A DNA stretch of 64,000 nt from Hyphomonas pacifica (GCF_000682675.1 NZ_AWFA01000012.1:142524-206523); one strand, 5' to 3'; counted from the stretch's first letter, positions 17,872 to 28,386 are shown. Numbers and translations: made by a program. The notes: generated by a model not told the origin, from the sequence alone.

Positions 17872-20292
17872 TTACCAGTTATAGCTGGCGCGGGCGTAGA
17901 CGAAGCGACCGGAGAAGCCATAGGGGCTGCGGCTTGAATACGGGAAGATCCCGTTAAAGTTCAGGCCATCCGGCGTCATGGTCGGATACTCGTCCAGGAT
18001 GTTGTCCGCACCGATGCCGACGCTGAACTTCTCGGAGACATGGAAGTCGACAGAGGCGTCGAGGATCCAGTCGGATTCCAAAGTGAAGTCATTGTTGGGG
18101 TTGTTGGACGGCACCAGAACGTCACCATAGCGGGTGGCGCGCAGGTTGAAGTCAGCCTGCTGATAGGTGTAGTCCGCGTTCAGGATCAGCTTGGTCTCCG
18201 GTGCGCTTTCCTCCAGGGTCAGCGTACGGTCACGACCGAAGAGAACCAGAGACGGGATCGCAGTGTTCTCAGGAACGAAGGTGACTTCCGTCTTGGAATA
18301 GTTGAACGCAGCAGACACATCCAGCGTCCCCATGGCGTCGAAGTCGAAACCATACTTGGTGACGATGTCGACACCTTTGGTTTCGGTCTCGATACCATTC
18401 TGGAAGAAGCGGATTTGATCTACACCAGTGACGCCAGCAGCGGCAAGAACCGCGTCCACATCATCGCCATCCAGGTTTTCCGTCAGGAAGATCTGGTCGT
18501 CGATATTGATCTGGTAAGCATCAATGGTGATGAACCAGTCACTTGTCGGCGTGATGACCGTACCCAGGGAGTAGCTGGTCGATTCTTCCGCATCCAGCTG
18601 GCCACCGCCGAGGGCTACAGCTGCAGGAGACGTAGCCGGGAACGTACCCACTTCAAACGGCACACCATCACTAAAGTTGGTGGAGATGGCCGTGAAGTAT
18701 TGCTGCTGAAGGCTCGGGGCGCGGAAGCCCGTTGCGATCGCACCGCGAATGGCAACCTGATCCGTAAAGTCATAACGGCCAGCAATTTTGCCGGTTACAG
18801 CATCGCCAAAGTCGGAATAGTCTTCATACCGCAGGGCTGCGGAGAGAAGGGTCTTCTCGTTCGGCACCCATTCGATTTCGCCATAGATACTGGCAGCATC
18901 GCGGCTAACGTCCACTTCGGATTCCGGCGTAAAGCCTGGGAACACCTGGCTACCTGCAGCGCCCGGGAACGGGCCCTGAATGTAGGAAGCTTCTTCACCT
19001 GCCGTGATTTCGAAGCTTTCGTCACGATATTCCGCACCGAAGGCCAGCGAGGTTTCACCCGGCAGCATGTTGTAAAAGGTCTTCACAATGTCCGCATTGA
19101 CCGTGACCTGATCGAAGGCCAGCGAGCCGGCATCGAAGGAGGTCTGGCTGGTCGGCCCAAGTGACACGTTCAGCGAGTTGTTGACAGAATAGTCCAGCTC
19201 GTTGGAGCCATAGACGGCGCTGACATCATAGTCCCAGCCGCCAGCTTGGCCGCGCACACCGCCGCCGAGGCTGTAGTCCGTGACATCCCCACCAATCAGG
19301 GGCAGATAACCGCCCGGATAGATCTCAGGAATGTTGCGGGAGTCGTTGGCACGACGGTAGAAGCCTGGGCTTTCCGCTTCACGTTCCTGCACACCGCCGA
19401 AGGCATACAGCTCGACACCATTGTTCAGCGTGTAACCTGAATTGAAGAAGAAGTTGATATTCTCCATACGACCGTTGCCATAAACATGGTTCAGGCGGTC
19501 AAAGGTGCGTTCTGCTTCATCATATGCCGGGTCGCTTGGGAATTGCTGACGCGGATCCAGACCGGCGCGGTTGCTGCGCTGGCGCAGGGAGTATTCGCCG
19601 GAGACGGTCAGGAAGCCATTGTCGCCAAGGCCGAAACCGGCCCAGCCGCCAATATTGGTCGTCTGACCGTCCACTTCGCTGCGGTTCAGGCCTTCCGGAT
19701 CGGTGACGTGAGCGCCATAGCGGATGTTCAGGCCGCCGCCATGATCTGCTTCACGCAGGATGACGTTGATCACGCCTGCAATGGCATCGGAGCCATATTG
19801 GGCGGATGCGCCGTCACGCAGAACCTGGACATTGCCAATGGCGCTGGTCGGAATGGCATTGAGGTCCACAGCAGCAGAGCCGCGGCCCACAGACCCGTTG
19901 ATGTTGATCAGAGCGGAAATGTGACGGCGCTTGCCGTTCACCAGCACCAGCGTCTGGTCAGGAGACAGGCCACGCAGGGTAGCGGGGCGGATGATGTCCG
20001 TTCCGTCATTGATGGCTGTCTGGTTGAAGTTGAAGCTCGGCACGGTTGTGGCCAGAATCTGGTTCAGTTCAACGCGGCCGGTCTCGGTCAGTTCTTCTAC
20101 CGGGAACACATCGACAGGAACAGCTGTTTCCAGAGCTGTACGGTTTGCCGTGCGTGTACCGGTAACGACGATTTCACTCTGCCGCAATTCGTCGGATGTC
20201 TGGGCTGTGTCATCCTGTGCGAATGCGGGAGTTATAGCTGTAGCCACGGCAAAGGTTGAGGCCGTGACGAGCAATGTCCGCAACTTGGTCAT
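17872..20292 (-). CDS. TonB-dependent outer-membrane receptor
   Basis: Active importer of a large or scarce nutrient through the outer membrane, driven by TonB. 806 residues from ATG 20292, chosen because AGGAG lies 10 bases upstream and the signal peptide then starts normally (MTKLRTLLVTASTFAVATAITPAFA). After the TonB-box region comes the plug domain (about 45-165) with SAIGNVQVLRDGASAQYGSDAIAGVINV, then a 22-strand barrel ending in YARASYNW with terminal aromatic residue. No SusD partner or siderophore genes are nearby, so the substrate is open. Confidence 0.94.
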   Translation of the reverse strand: MTKLRTLLVTASTFAVATAITPAFAQDDTAQTSDELRQSEIVVTGTRTANRTALETAVPVDVFPVEELTETGRVELNQILATTVPSFNFNQTAINDGTDIIRPATLRGLSPDQTLVLVNGKRRHISALININGSVGRGSAAVDLNAIPTSAIGNVQVLRDGASAQYGSDAIAGVINVILREADHGGGLNIRYGAHVTDPEGLNRSEVDGQTTNIGGWAGFGLGDNGFLTVSGEYSLRQRSNRAGLDPRQQFPSDPAYDEAERTFDRLNHVYGNGRMENINFFFNSGYTLNNGVELYAFGGVQEREAESPGFYRRANDSRNIPEIYPGGYLPLIGGDVTDYSLGGGVRGQAGGWDYDVSAVYGSNELDYSVNNSLNVSLGPTSQTSFDAGSLAFDQVTVNADIVKTFYNMLPGETSLAFGAEYRDESFEITAGEEASYIQGPFPGAAGSQVFPGFTPESEVDVSRDAASIYGEIEWVPNEKTLLSAALRYEDYSDFGDAVTGKIAGRYDFTDQVAIRGAIATGFRAPSLQQQYFTAISTNFSDGVPFEVGTFPATSPAAVALGGGQLDAEESTSYSLGTVITPTSDWFITIDAYQINIDDQIFLTENLDGDDVDAVLAAAGVTGVDQIRFFQNGIETETKGVDIVTKYGFDFDAMGTLDVSAAFNYSKTEVTFVPENTAIPSLVLFGRDRTLTLEESAPETKLILNADYTYQQADFNLRATRYGDVLVPSNNPNNDFTLESDWILDASVDFHVSEKFSVGIGADNILDEYPTMTPDGLNFNGIFPYSSRSPYGFSGRFVYARASYNW

Positions 20293-20626
20293 CTTGCAGT
20301 TTACTCCTGTAATCATGGTTATTACGCCCCACGGGCAAGAAGTAGTCGCCTAAGGGGGTACGTTACAGGTCTGTAAGGCAAGAATTTGCGGGATTAACGT
20401 AAGTCAATTCAGAATTGTGTTTTCAGTGTCACACTCTTGTAACCTAATAAGCACATCCGATAATCAAAATTGGCCCAGTGAGTAAGAATTAGGCAATTGC
20501 ACTGTCAGCTGTACTTAAGCCCATTGCGGGCAAGGTGAATTGATAAAAGAATCAATTAGTTATCATAGGTAGAAAATCGGTGCGCCGCTATCTACTTTTG
20601 GGAGAATGATCGGCTCTGAGGAGGCG
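20293..20626 (-). other. Gene-free AT-rich stretch upstream of the TonB receptor
   Basis: 334 bp with no supported gene. It is clearly more AT-rich than its surroundings and should carry the receptor promoter. A perfect CAATTC-A-GAATTG inverted repeat (20405-20417) lies about 115 bases before the start and is a possible operator. Closer to the adenine deaminase stop, GTAGA/TCTAC arms flank 17 bases and may be a transcript-end hairpin. Confidence 0.4.
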
Positions 20627-21637
20627 CTATGCAGTGGCCGCCGTATCAACCGCCTGAATGTATCGCGCTTTCGCATCTTCTGGCAAAAAGGACCCCGCAA
20701 AACTATTGCGCGCGAGTTGGATGATCTGGCCCGCCGATAGGTCCAGCGCCTCTGAAATCGCTTCGTAGTTCTGGTTGATATAGCCGCCAAAATAGGCCGG
20801 ATCATCGGAGTTGACGCAGACCAGAAGGCCTTCTTCCAGCTGTGTCTTCACCGGGCTCTTTTTCAGATCATCCAGCACGCAAAGCGACAAATTGGAGAGT
20901 GGACAATTGGTCAGCGGAGTCTGTGTGTCGCGCAGCACCTGGATGAGGGCAGGGTCTTCCATGGCGCGGTTGCCATGGTCAATCCGGTCTGCGCCAATAT
21001 CCAGCAGGGCCTCTCGTACATATTCCGGCGGGCCTTCCTCACCGGCATGCAGGCACAGTTTGAAGCCCAGCTCCCGGCAGCGCTCGAACAGGCCTCTGAA
21101 CTTCAGGGGAGGGTGGCCGACCTCTGAACTGTCGAGGCCCACCCCGATGAAATGCTCATGCCACGGAATGGACTCATCCAGCAGCACAAAGCCGGCGCCC
21201 TCGGACAGGTGACGCAGGAAGCTCATTATCAGTTCTGACGTAATGCCCAGCTCGGCCTCACCGCGTTTCAGCGCGGCCAGAATGCCCTCGGCCACAACAC
21301 CGAAAGGCACGCCGCGCTCGGTATGGGCCTGTGGGTCGAAGAACATCTCGACATGCACGACATTGTCCTGCTTCACGCGCTCCAGATACGCCCAGGTCAT
21401 GTCGTGAAAGTCCTGTTCGGTGCGCAGCACATTCATGCCCTGATAGTAGATATCCAGGAACTCCTGCAGGTTCGAGAAATCATAGGCGGCCTTGGCCTCT
21501 TCCAGCGTCTTGAACGGGATGTCGACCCGGTTGCGCTCGGCAATCGCCATCATCAGTTCCGGCTCGAAACTGCCTTCAATATGAAGGTGCAGCTCGGCCT
21601 TCGGCAGGCGGGCGATGAGGTCGGAATGTGCGGACAT
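20627..21637 (-). CDS. Adenine deaminase (adenosine deaminase superfamily)
   Basis: Converts adenine to hypoxanthine for salvage. 336 residues from ATG 21637, chosen because AGGAG sits 7 bases upstream; the upstream ATG at 21664 lacks one. Zinc and catalytic residues: His17/His19 in HLHIEGS, His197 and Glu200 in HAGEEGPPEY, His221, Asp278/Asp279 in VNSDDPAYFGGY. The motifs FFDPQ, GLDSSEVGHPPLKF and HAGEEGPPEY are those I recall for the Pseudomonas-type adenine deaminases rather than true adenosine deaminases; this is a family-level inference. It starts 36 bp after purQ and likely shares its transcript. Confidence 0.85.
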   Translation of the reverse strand: MSAHSDLIARLPKAELHLHIEGSFEPELMMAIAERNRVDIPFKTLEEAKAAYDFSNLQEFLDIYYQGMNVLRTEQDFHDMTWAYLERVKQDNVVHVEMFFDPQAHTERGVPFGVVAEGILAALKRGEAELGITSELIMSFLRHLSEGAGFVLLDESIPWHEHFIGVGLDSSEVGHPPLKFRGLFERCRELGFKLCLHAGEEGPPEYVREALLDIGADRIDHGNRAMEDPALIQVLRDTQTPLTNCPLSNLSLCVLDDLKKSPVKTQLEEGLLVCVNSDDPAYFGGYINQNYEAISEALDLSAGQIIQLARNSFAGSFLPEDAKARYIQAVDTAATA

Positions 21638-21673
21638 GTGAGGGCTCCTGTCAGACAGGCCCATAGAGCCGGA

Positions 21674-22342
21674 TCAGGCGGCCGAGAGCAAGCTTTCGAA
21701 TACGCCGAGGCCGTCTGTACCGCCCTCATGACCGCCAATTGCGCGCTCTGGGTGGGGCATCATGCCCAGGATGCGGCCATTCTCGCTAAGGATGCCGGCA
21801 ATGTCCCGGGCAGAGCCATTCGGGTTGTGGCCATTGCTGTAGCGGAACGCCACACGGCCTTCGCCTTCCAGCGTGTCCAGCGTCGCATCATCGGCGAAGT
21901 AATTACCGTCATGATGGGCGACCGGGATGATGACCTCGCGCTTGCCTTCATAAGCGGATGTATAGGCGGTGTTCGCGCTTTCCACACTCAGCGCCTGCGG
22001 GCGGCAGACAAAGTGTAGCGATGCGTTGCGCATCAGGGCACCCGGCAGCAGACCCGTCTCGCAGAGGATTTGGAAGCCATTGCAGACGCCCAGAACATAG
22101 CCACCGCGCTCGGCATGGGCATGCAGCTGAGAGATTACCGGAGAATTGCCAGCCATCGCGCCGCAGCGCAGATAGTCTCCATAGGAGAATCCGCCCGGTA
22201 CCATAACGAGGTCGGTGCCCTCAGGAATGGTTCCATCCTTGTGCCAGACCATGGCAGGGGCCTTGCCCGTTACTTTGGCGAGGGCGTCATGCGCGTCGCG
22301 GTCACAATTCGATCCGGGGAAGACAATCACGGCAGTTTTCAT
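21674..22342 (-). CDS. purQ: Phosphoribosylformylglycinamidine synthase subunit I (glutaminase)
   Basis: Class I glutamine amidotransferase that feeds ammonia to PurL. 222 residues from ATG 22342, giving the standard opening [16 protein letters not shown]; a longer in-frame upstream extension is not conserved-looking and is rejected. Catalytic Cys87 lies in GVCNGFQ and the His/Glu pair in MMPHPERA. It heads a likely two-gene unit with adenine deaminase. purL is separated and purS is absent from the window. Confidence 0.95.
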   Translation of the reverse strand: MKTAVIVFPGSNCDRDAHDALAKVTGKAPAMVWHKDGTIPEGTDLVMVPGGFSYGDYLRCGAMAGNSPVISQLHAHAERGGYVLGVCNGFQILCETGLLPGALMRNASLHFVCRPQALSVESANTAYTSAYEGKREVIIPVAHHDGNYFADDATLDTLEGEGRVAFRYSNGHNPNGSARDIAGILSENGRILGMMPHPERAIGGHEGGTDGLGVFESLLSAA

Positions 22343-22502
22343 GCGCAGGCCTTTAGCAGGGAGTCGGGCAGGAAGGGAACAGGCTTTTGCCGTCATTGCG
22401 TCATATCGGTCAGGCTGATTGCCGCATCCTGGCGTTACGATCTTGCCGGAATCGACCGTCGGGCACATTCTGGGCGCGCTTTAATTGTCCGGGAGACGAG
22501 AG

Positions 22503-22661
22503 ATGAAAAAAATTCTGATTGCCGCCCTGGCGCTCGCCGCGCTGCCCATGGTGACGGCCTGCAACACGGTCGAGGGCGTCGGCAGGGACGTTCAGGCTGG
22601 CGGCGAAGTCGTGGCCGATACGGCGCGGGACGTCAAAGACAAGATCTCGAAGAAAGACTGA
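22503..22661 (+). CDS. Entericidin-like small lipoprotein
   Basis: 52 residues: MKKILIAALALAALPMVTAC, then NTVEGVGRDVQAGGEVVADT and a Lys-rich end (VKDKISKKD). The lipobox VTAC puts the lipidated cysteine at residue 20. NTVEGVGRDVQAGGE is the entericidin A/B signature. GGGAGACGAG precedes the ATG, and the bidirectional terminator 30 bp downstream ends the transcript. Entericidins are small envelope lipoproteins, in E. coli stationary-phase controlled; control here is not visible. Confidence 0.9.
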   Translation: MKKILIAALALAALPMVTACNTVEGVGRDVQAGGEVVADTARDVKDKISKKD

Positions 22662-22691
22662 CAGGCCTGCTTTGGGCCGCCCAAAAAGAAA

Positions 22692-22721
22692 GGCCCCGGA
22701 CGCAATGCCGGGGCCTTTTTT
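22692..22721. terminator. Bidirectional terminator between entericidin and gltA
   Basis: GGCCCCGG (22692-22699) pairs with CCGGGGCC (22708-22715), followed by a T run on the plus strand and preceded by AAAAAGAAA, which becomes a T-rich tract on the minus strand. It can serve both convergent genes. Confidence 0.92.
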
Positions 22722-22744
22722 ATGTCCTGTGACAGGAGGTGCGT

Positions 22745-24049
22745 TTAGCGCTGATCCATCGGCACATAGTCGCGCATGGCGGCGCCGGTATAGATCTGGC
22801 GCGGACGGCCGATACGCTGGGTCGGATCGTCCAGCATCTCGTTCAGCTGGGCAATCCAGCCGACGGTACGGGCCAGGGCGAACAGCACAGTGAACATCTG
22901 CTTCGGGAAACCGATCGCATCCAGGATGATGCCGGAATAGAAGTCCACGTTCGGGTAGAGCTTCTTTTCGACGAAGTATTCGTCTTCCAGAGCGATCCGC
23001 TCCAGCTCCATGGCAACTTTCAGGATCGGCTGATCCTTAAGGCCCAGCAGGTCCAGAACCTCGTGAGCGGACTCGCGCATCACGGTCGCGCGTGGGTCGT
23101 AATTCTTGTACACGCGGTGGCCAAAGCCCATCAGGCGGAAGCTGTCATTCTTGTCCTTCGCGCGGGCGATGAATTCCGGAATGCGGTCAACGCTGCCAAT
23201 CTCGTGCAGCATGTTGAGGCAGGCCTCGTTTGCGCCGCCATGGCTCGGGCCCCACAGGCAGGCAACACCAGCGGCAACAGCTGCGAATGGGTGCGCGCCG
23301 GAAGAGCCGGCCAAACGCACAGTGGAGGTGGAGGCGTTCTGCTCATGGTCTGCGTGCAGGATGAAGAAGCGGTCCATCGCTTTGGCGATTTTCGGGTCAA
23401 CCTTGTAGTCTTCCGCAGTGACGGAGAAGCACATGCTGAGGAAGTTCTCGGCATAGGACAGCTCGTTGCGCGGATCGACGAATCTCTGGCCCAGGTTGTA
23501 CTTAAGGATGCGCGCGCACAGCGTCGGCATTTTCGCGATCAGGCGGATGGAGGCCAGGCGGCGCTCTTCCGGATCTTCACTGTCCATGGCGCCAGGGTAG
23601 AAGGAGGCCATTGCTCCAACAGCGCCGGTCAGCATGGCCATCGGGTGGCTGTCACGGCGGAAACCGTCAAAGAAACGGTCCATCTGGGTGTGGAGCAGGG
23701 TATGCTGCTTGATCTCTTCGTTGAAGGTGTCGAGTTCGGCTTTGCTGGGCAGTTCGCCGTTCAGGATCAGATAGCAGACTTCAGGGAAGGTGGCTTTGCC
23801 GGCCAGTTGGCCGATCGGGTAACCGCGATGCAGAAGAACGCCTTCTTCACCATCAATAAAGGTAATCTGGCTTTCGCAGCTGGCGGTGGACGTGAAGCCG
23901 GGGTCAAAGGTGAACTGGCCAGACTGGGCGTAGAATTTACGGACGTCGACAACATTCGGTCCGTGAGTGCCGGAATAAACCGGAAGGTCATAGGTCTTGC
24001 CGTCTACCTCAATCTTGGCGGTACCAGCGTCTTTCACTTTATTTTCCAT
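22745..24049 (-). CDS. gltA: Citrate synthase, type II
   Basis: Condenses oxaloacetate and acetyl-CoA, entry to the TCA cycle. 434 residues from ATG 24049, with GAAGGG just upstream; the in-frame GTG at 24070 is less likely. Conserved blocks include the His motif of [27 protein letters not shown] and [14 protein letters not shown]. The N-terminal beta domain found in Gram-negative hexameric enzymes is present. It lies 39 bp after gltX on the same strand and is probably co-transcribed. Confidence 0.97.
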   Translation of the reverse strand: MENKVKDAGTAKIEVDGKTYDLPVYSGTHGPNVVDVRKFYAQSGQFTFDPGFTSTASCESQITFIDGEEGVLLHRGYPIGQLAGKATFPEVCYLILNGELPSKAELDTFNEEIKQHTLLHTQMDRFFDGFRRDSHPMAMLTGAVGAMASFYPGAMDSEDPEERRLASIRLIAKMPTLCARILKYNLGQRFVDPRNELSYAENFLSMCFSVTAEDYKVDPKIAKAMDRFFILHADHEQNASTSTVRLAGSSGAHPFAAVAAGVACLWGPSHGGANEACLNMLHEIGSVDRIPEFIARAKDKNDSFRLMGFGHRVYKNYDPRATVMRESAHEVLDLLGLKDQPILKVAMELERIALEDEYFVEKKLYPNVDFYSGIILDAIGFPKQMFTVLFALARTVGWIAQLNEMLDDPTQRIGRPRQIYTGAAMRDYVPMDQR

Positions 24050-24088
24050 CAACTTGCCCTTCTTGTTCACTACAGCGCGAGCCCGGGG

Positions 24089-25558
24089 CTATTCCCGGCC
24101 CTGCGCGATTTGATCATCAATCCGTCCCAGTGCTTCATCTCGGCCCAGCCACTCCAGCACCGGCGCAATATCCGGCGCGGGAAGCCCCCCAGTCAGTGCT
24201 GCGCGTAGCGGCGGACCTACCTGCCCCATAGATAGGTCTAGTGCGGTGCAATAGGAACCAATTGCGGTTGATATAGTCTCAGCCGACCAATGCGGCAATT
24301 GCTGCAGTTCGTCGCGCAGACCGGCCAGCCGGTCAAGTCCCTCTACCTTGAGAGCCTTGCGCGCTTTCTTGTTCAATTCGATCGGGCGAATATCCTTCAG
24401 AAATGCAAAGGCCTCGGCCAGTTCCGGCAGCGTGTTGCCGCGATCTTTCATATGCGGAAGCGCGGCGCGAATGCGGGCAATTTCTGCCTCGGTCAGCGGT
24501 TTTTCCGCTTCCAGATAGGGCTTCAGCAGGGAGAACAGGCGCTCATCATCGGCCAGGCGCAGGAAGTGGGAATTGATCTGGCCCAGTTTCTCAATATCCA
24601 GCCGGGCAGGCGCCTTGTTGATGCCGCCGATGTCGAACACGGCGGCGGCCTCGTCCTGGGTGAAGATCTCTTGGTCGCCATGGCTCCATCCAAGGCGCAG
24701 CAGATAGGCCTTCATCGCTTCCGGCAGATAGCCCATCTCGCGATAGGCCAGCGTCGACAGCGCACCATGGCGCTTGGACAGCTTCGCACCGTCCGGGCCA
24801 TGGATTAGCGGCACATGCGCATATTTGGGGATGTCCCAGCCCATGGCTTCGTAAATCGGGATCTGGCGGAATGTGTTGCGCAGATGGTCATCCCCGCGGA
24901 TGACATGCGTCACGCCCATATCGTGATCATCGACCACGACGGCCAGCATATAGGTCGGCGTGCCATCAGCGCGCAGCAGGATCATGTCGTCCAGCTCGCT
25001 GGCCTGAATGCGCACCGTGCCCTGCACGCCATCCTCAACGACCCGGTCGCCGCCATCTGGCGCGCGCAGGCGGATCGTATAGGGTGTGTCTTCTGACGGC
25101 GCAGGCGCACCATCGCGCCAGGGGGAACGGTAAGGTCCCAGCAGAACATTGGCCTCTGCCAGCAGCGCGGCTTTCTCGTCTTCGGAAATGCCTTCAGCCT
25201 TGGCGGCCTGGCGCTTTTCCTCGCCCAGATCGCGGCGGGCCTGCAGCTCTTCCTGTGTGGCATAGCAGCGGAACGCCGTGCCGCGGGAGACCATGTCCAA
25301 CGCAACTTCCGTGTGACGGCCCGCACGGGAGAACTGCATCAGCGGTTTCTCGTCTGCCGTCAGGCCGAGCCATTCCATGCCTTCGAGAATCGCGGCGGTC
25401 GCTTCGTCGGTAGAGCGTTCGCGGTCGGTATCTTCAATGCGGAGAAGGAACTTTCCGTTGTGCCGTTTCGCATAGAGATAGTTGAAAAGTGCTGTCCGAG
25501 CCCCTCCAATATGCAACATGCCGGTGGGAGAGGGGGCAAAACGCGTAATGACGCTCAT
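24089..25558 (-). CDS. gltX: Glutamyl-tRNA synthetase
   Basis: Charges tRNA-Glu, and in alphaproteobacteria often also tRNA-Gln. 489 residues from ATG 25558, which gives the standard N-terminus VITRFAPSPTGMLHIGG (the HIGH motif as HIGG at 16-19). The KMSKS equivalent is KLSKRHG. The longer in-frame upstream extension overlaps comEC and is rejected. The anticodon-binding helical domain completes the C-terminus. Only 18 bp separate its start from the divergent comEC start. Confidence 0.97.
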   Translation of the reverse strand: MSVITRFAPSPTGMLHIGGARTALFNYLYAKRHNGKFLLRIEDTDRERSTDEATAAILEGMEWLGLTADEKPLMQFSRAGRHTEVALDMVSRGTAFRCYATQEELQARRDLGEEKRQAAKAEGISEDEKAALLAEANVLLGPYRSPWRDGAPAPSEDTPYTIRLRAPDGGDRVVEDGVQGTVRIQASELDDMILLRADGTPTYMLAVVVDDHDMGVTHVIRGDDHLRNTFRQIPIYEAMGWDIPKYAHVPLIHGPDGAKLSKRHGALSTLAYREMGYLPEAMKAYLLRLGWSHGDQEIFTQDEAAAVFDIGGINKAPARLDIEKLGQINSHFLRLADDERLFSLLKPYLEAEKPLTEAEIARIRAALPHMKDRGNTLPELAEAFAFLKDIRPIELNKKARKALKVEGLDRLAGLRDELQQLPHWSAETISTAIGSYCTALDLSMGQVGPPLRAALTGGLPAPDIAPVLEWLGRDEALGRIDDQIAQGRE

Positions 25559-25576
25559 AGGACAGGCAGGCTCCGC

Positions 25577-27706
25577 ATGACAGGCGCGATACGTGCGCCT
25601 GCGCCGCAGAAACACAAGACTGCGGCCAAAGGCAAGGGGCAGCGCGCTCACAATACAGTTGAATGGCCTGATCTATGGTCGATTGCATCCGTCGATGTAA
25701 GGCCGTTGCTGCTGGCCTTTTCGATGACGGCTGGGGCAGGCGTGTACTTTCTGCTGCCATGGGAGCCGTCACTCTGGGCCATACTCGCCCTGCCGTCAGG
25801 GGCGCTCTTCCTGGTGATTATAAGCCGTCGGAGCCTTGTTCTGGATGGCTTGCAACTTGCCATATGGATGCTGTTCGGTATCGCGCTGGGGGCTGGCGCA
25901 GCCAGTCTGCGGTCTCATCTTGTGGCGGCCCCTGTTGTAGCCCCGGCTGAGGGCAGGCTGGCCCGTCCCGTCATGCTGGAAGGTTGGCTGACAGAAATTG
26001 AGCCCGGCGCAAAGGGCCCGCGCCTACGCATTCAGGTGCATGCCATGGCCAGGCATTCGCCCGCCGAGACGCCGAAATATGTCCGCCTGACCCACCGCGC
26101 CCGCCTGGAAGTCTCGCCCGGCCGCTTCGTGCGTTGCTGGGCCGTGCTGCGTCCTCCGCCAGCGCCGTCCATGGCAGGCGAATATGACTTCCAGCGTCAG
26201 GCCTGGTTCGAGCAATTGGGCGGCGTAGGCTATGTGCAGGGTCGCTGTCGGGGCGGCACACTCGGCGCGCCTTCGGGATGGGGCCAGCAGATAGGCCTGA
26301 AAGTCCCCGCGCTGAGGCGGCAACTGGCCGGGCATGTTCAGCAAGCTGCGGGAGAGCGGGCCGGGGGCTTTGCCGCCGCGCTGATCTCTGGCGACCGTAG
26401 CTATATGCGTCTGGAAGACCAGGAGGCCCTGCGCAATTCAGGCCTTGCGCACCTGCTCGCCATATCCGGCCTTCATATGGCGATCGTAGGCGGGCTGGTT
26501 TACTTCCTCACTTGGCGCGCGCTTGCTTTGATAGAGCCGCTGGCCTTGCGCGTGGCCGTACAGAAGCCAGCCGCCGTCGTGGCGCTGATGGCGAGCCTGG
26601 CCTATCTCATTGTCTCAGGCGCAAGCGTCTCCACCCAGAGGGCCTTTATCATGTCTGCCGTCGTGTTCGGGGCGGTGCTTTTTGATCGTGCAGCGCTCAG
26701 TATGCGGTCTTTCTCCATCGCGATGATCCTTGTGGTTCTGATGCAGCCGGAAAGCGTCATGACGCCCGGTTTCCAGATGTCGTTCGCAGCCTCCGCCGCA
26801 CTGATCGCGACCTATGAGGCGTGGACCCACCGCCGCGCGACACGGGAACGGGTGATGGGCAAGCTCAGCTATAGCTGGGCCTCACTGGCCGTCACCTCGC
26901 TTGTAGCGGGCACTGCCACCGCGCCCTTCGCGCTCTACCATTTTGACCGTCTGGCCGGGCTTGGCCTGCTCGCCAATCTGCTGGCCATGCCGGTGATTAC
27001 CTTTGCGACCGCGCCGCTGGCGGCCTTCGCACTGATCCTTACGCCGTTTGGGTATGGTGATTTTGGCCTGCGCCTGTTTGGTTATTCGCTGGAAGTGATC
27101 CTGATGATCGCGCATTTTTGCACCGATCATGCTCCGGCCATGATCTCGGCAGGCAAGCAGATGCCGGGCCTGACGCTGGCCTTGCTCAGCCTCGCGCTGG
27201 CCGTCTCCGTCATAGCGAAGGGATGGGGCAGGGCCCTGTTGCCTGCTCTGGCAATCGGACCCGCTGTCTGGGTGTGGACCGTCGCGCCTGCCTTGGCATT
27301 GCATTGGAGCCCGTCAGGGGATGTGTTCCTGCGGCAGACGGATGGGCAGATCGCGCGGCTCGCCTATCTGGACGGCGACGGCTTGTCCCCCATGCGCTTC
27401 AGTACGTTGGAACCGGCAGAGCTTTGCGCTGGCTGGCCCTGCATCTTGGAGACAGCCGCAGGCCGCATTGCCCTCAATGATCCCGAGCTTCCGGCCGCCA
27501 CATGCATTCCGGATACCCAAGCCGAATATGAACTCCGCCAGTCCGTCTCCGGCACGCAGGCTGGTTGCGCGCCTCCAATCTATTGGGAAGATGTGCTGCG
27601 CCTGAACGGCATCACCCTGAAGACCGGCGGGGCCATGACAGAAACGCGCGGCAGATGCAATCCGCGCCTCTGGCGCCCCTGTCCTGTTTCAGCAGAACCG
27701 GACTAG
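25577..27706 (+). CDS. comEC: ComEC/Rec2 family DNA-uptake channel protein
   Basis: Inner-membrane channel for single-stranded DNA in natural transformation. 709 residues from ATG 25577; a longer upstream extension would overlap gltX antisense and is rejected. An N-terminal DUF4131 region with two or three helices and an OB-like segment (about 135-230) leads to the competence domain with [34 protein letters not shown] and [11 protein letters not shown]. The C-terminus is a short soluble tail ([20 protein letters not shown]) without the metallo-beta-lactamase nuclease found in many ComEC proteins. Convergent with lexA, overlapping by 4 bases. Confidence 0.92.
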   Translation: MTGAIRAPAPQKHKTAAKGKGQRAHNTVEWPDLWSIASVDVRPLLLAFSMTAGAGVYFLLPWEPSLWAILALPSGALFLVIISRRSLVLDGLQLAIWMLFGIALGAGAASLRSHLVAAPVVAPAEGRLARPVMLEGWLTEIEPGAKGPRLRIQVHAMARHSPAETPKYVRLTHRARLEVSPGRFVRCWAVLRPPPAPSMAGEYDFQRQAWFEQLGGVGYVQGRCRGGTLGAPSGWGQQIGLKVPALRRQLAGHVQQAAGERAGGFAAALISGDRSYMRLEDQEALRNSGLAHLLAISGLHMAIVGGLVYFLTWRALALIEPLALRVAVQKPAAVVALMASLAYLIVSGASVSTQRAFIMSAVVFGAVLFDRAALSMRSFSIAMILVVLMQPESVMTPGFQMSFAASAALIATYEAWTHRRATRERVMGKLSYSWASLAVTSLVAGTATAPFALYHFDRLAGLGLLANLLAMPVITFATAPLAAFALILTPFGYGDFGLRLFGYSLEVILMIAHFCTDHAPAMISAGKQMPGLTLALLSLALAVSVIAKGWGRALLPALAIGPAVWVWTVAPALALHWSPSGDVFLRQTDGQIARLAYLDGDGLSPMRFSTLEPAELCAGWPCILETAAGRIALNDPELPAATCIPDTQAEYELRQSVSGTQAGCAPPIYWEDVLRLNGITLKTGGAMTETRGRCNPRLWRPCPVSAEPD

Positions 27707-28386
27707 TCGTAACGGCGAACCAGCGCGACCAGACGACCCTGAACCTGTACCCGGTCCGGCCCAAAAATGCGGGTCTCAAAGGCCGGGTTCGCCGCTTCCA
27801 GCGCCACCGAAGCGCCCTTGCGCCGCAGGCGTTTCAGTGTGGCTTCCTCACCATCGATCAGCGCCACGACAATGTCGCCAGTATTGGCGGTATCCGTGCG
27901 GCAGCAGATCACGATGTCGCCTTCCAGAATGCCTGCATCAATCATGGAATCGCCCTGCACGACCAGCGCGAAATGCTCATCTCCCTCAGCCAGGCCATCA
28001 GGCGCGTTCACCTGGCCATTGTCTTCCTGAATGGCAGAGATTGGCAGGCCAGCCGCGATACGTCCGATCAGCGGCACAGTACGGGAGCTTGGCTCTTGTG
28101 CAGGTTTGCCTGATGAGACCAGTGCCGGCTTGAATTCCTTGCGACCGCGCGGGGCGGTGGCGGGCGAAGCCGATTCCGGCAGCTTCAGCACTTCCAGTGC
28201 GCGGGCACGGTGAGCAAGACGGCGGATGAAGCCACGTTCCTCAAGCGCCGTAATGAGGCGATGGATGCCCGATTTGGAGGCAAGGTTCAGCGCGTCTTTC
28301 ATTTCATCGAATGAAGGCGAAACGCCTGTGGCCTGAATGCGCTCATTGATAAAGAGCAGCAATTCCTTCTGTTTACTGGTAAGCAC
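27703..28386 (-). CDS. lexA: LexA, SOS-response repressor
   Basis: Represses DNA-damage genes and self-cleaves when RecA is activated. 227 residues: winged-helix domain (1-65) beginning [17 protein letters not shown], a long linker, cleavage site Ala112-Gly113 in RIAAGLP, then the serine peptidase domain with Ser147 (GDSM) and Lys185 (ATLKRL). An SOS box lies 36-50 bases before the start, so autoregulation is expected. It stands after trpC and beside comEC, a common alphaproteobacterial position, but moaC and moeA, often found between trpC and lexA, are missing. Confidence 0.97.
   Translation of the reverse strand: MLTSKQKELLLFINERIQATGVSPSFDEMKDALNLASKSGIHRLITALEERGFIRRLAHRARALEVLKLPESASPATAPRGRKEFKPALVSSGKPAQEPSSRTVPLIGRIAAGLPISAIQEDNGQVNAPDGLAEGDEHFALVVQGDSMIDAGILEGDIVICCRTDTANTGDIVVALIDGEEATLKRLRRKGASVALEAANPAFETRIFGPDRVQVQGRLVALVRRYD

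Noticed and set aside
18040..19164. Long plus-strand open frame opposite the TonB receptor
   Set aside because: Antisense shadow of a clearly coding gene; its translation has no domain.
22739..24208. Long plus-strand open frame opposite gltA and the end of gltX
   Set aside because: Antisense shadow over two certain housekeeping genes.
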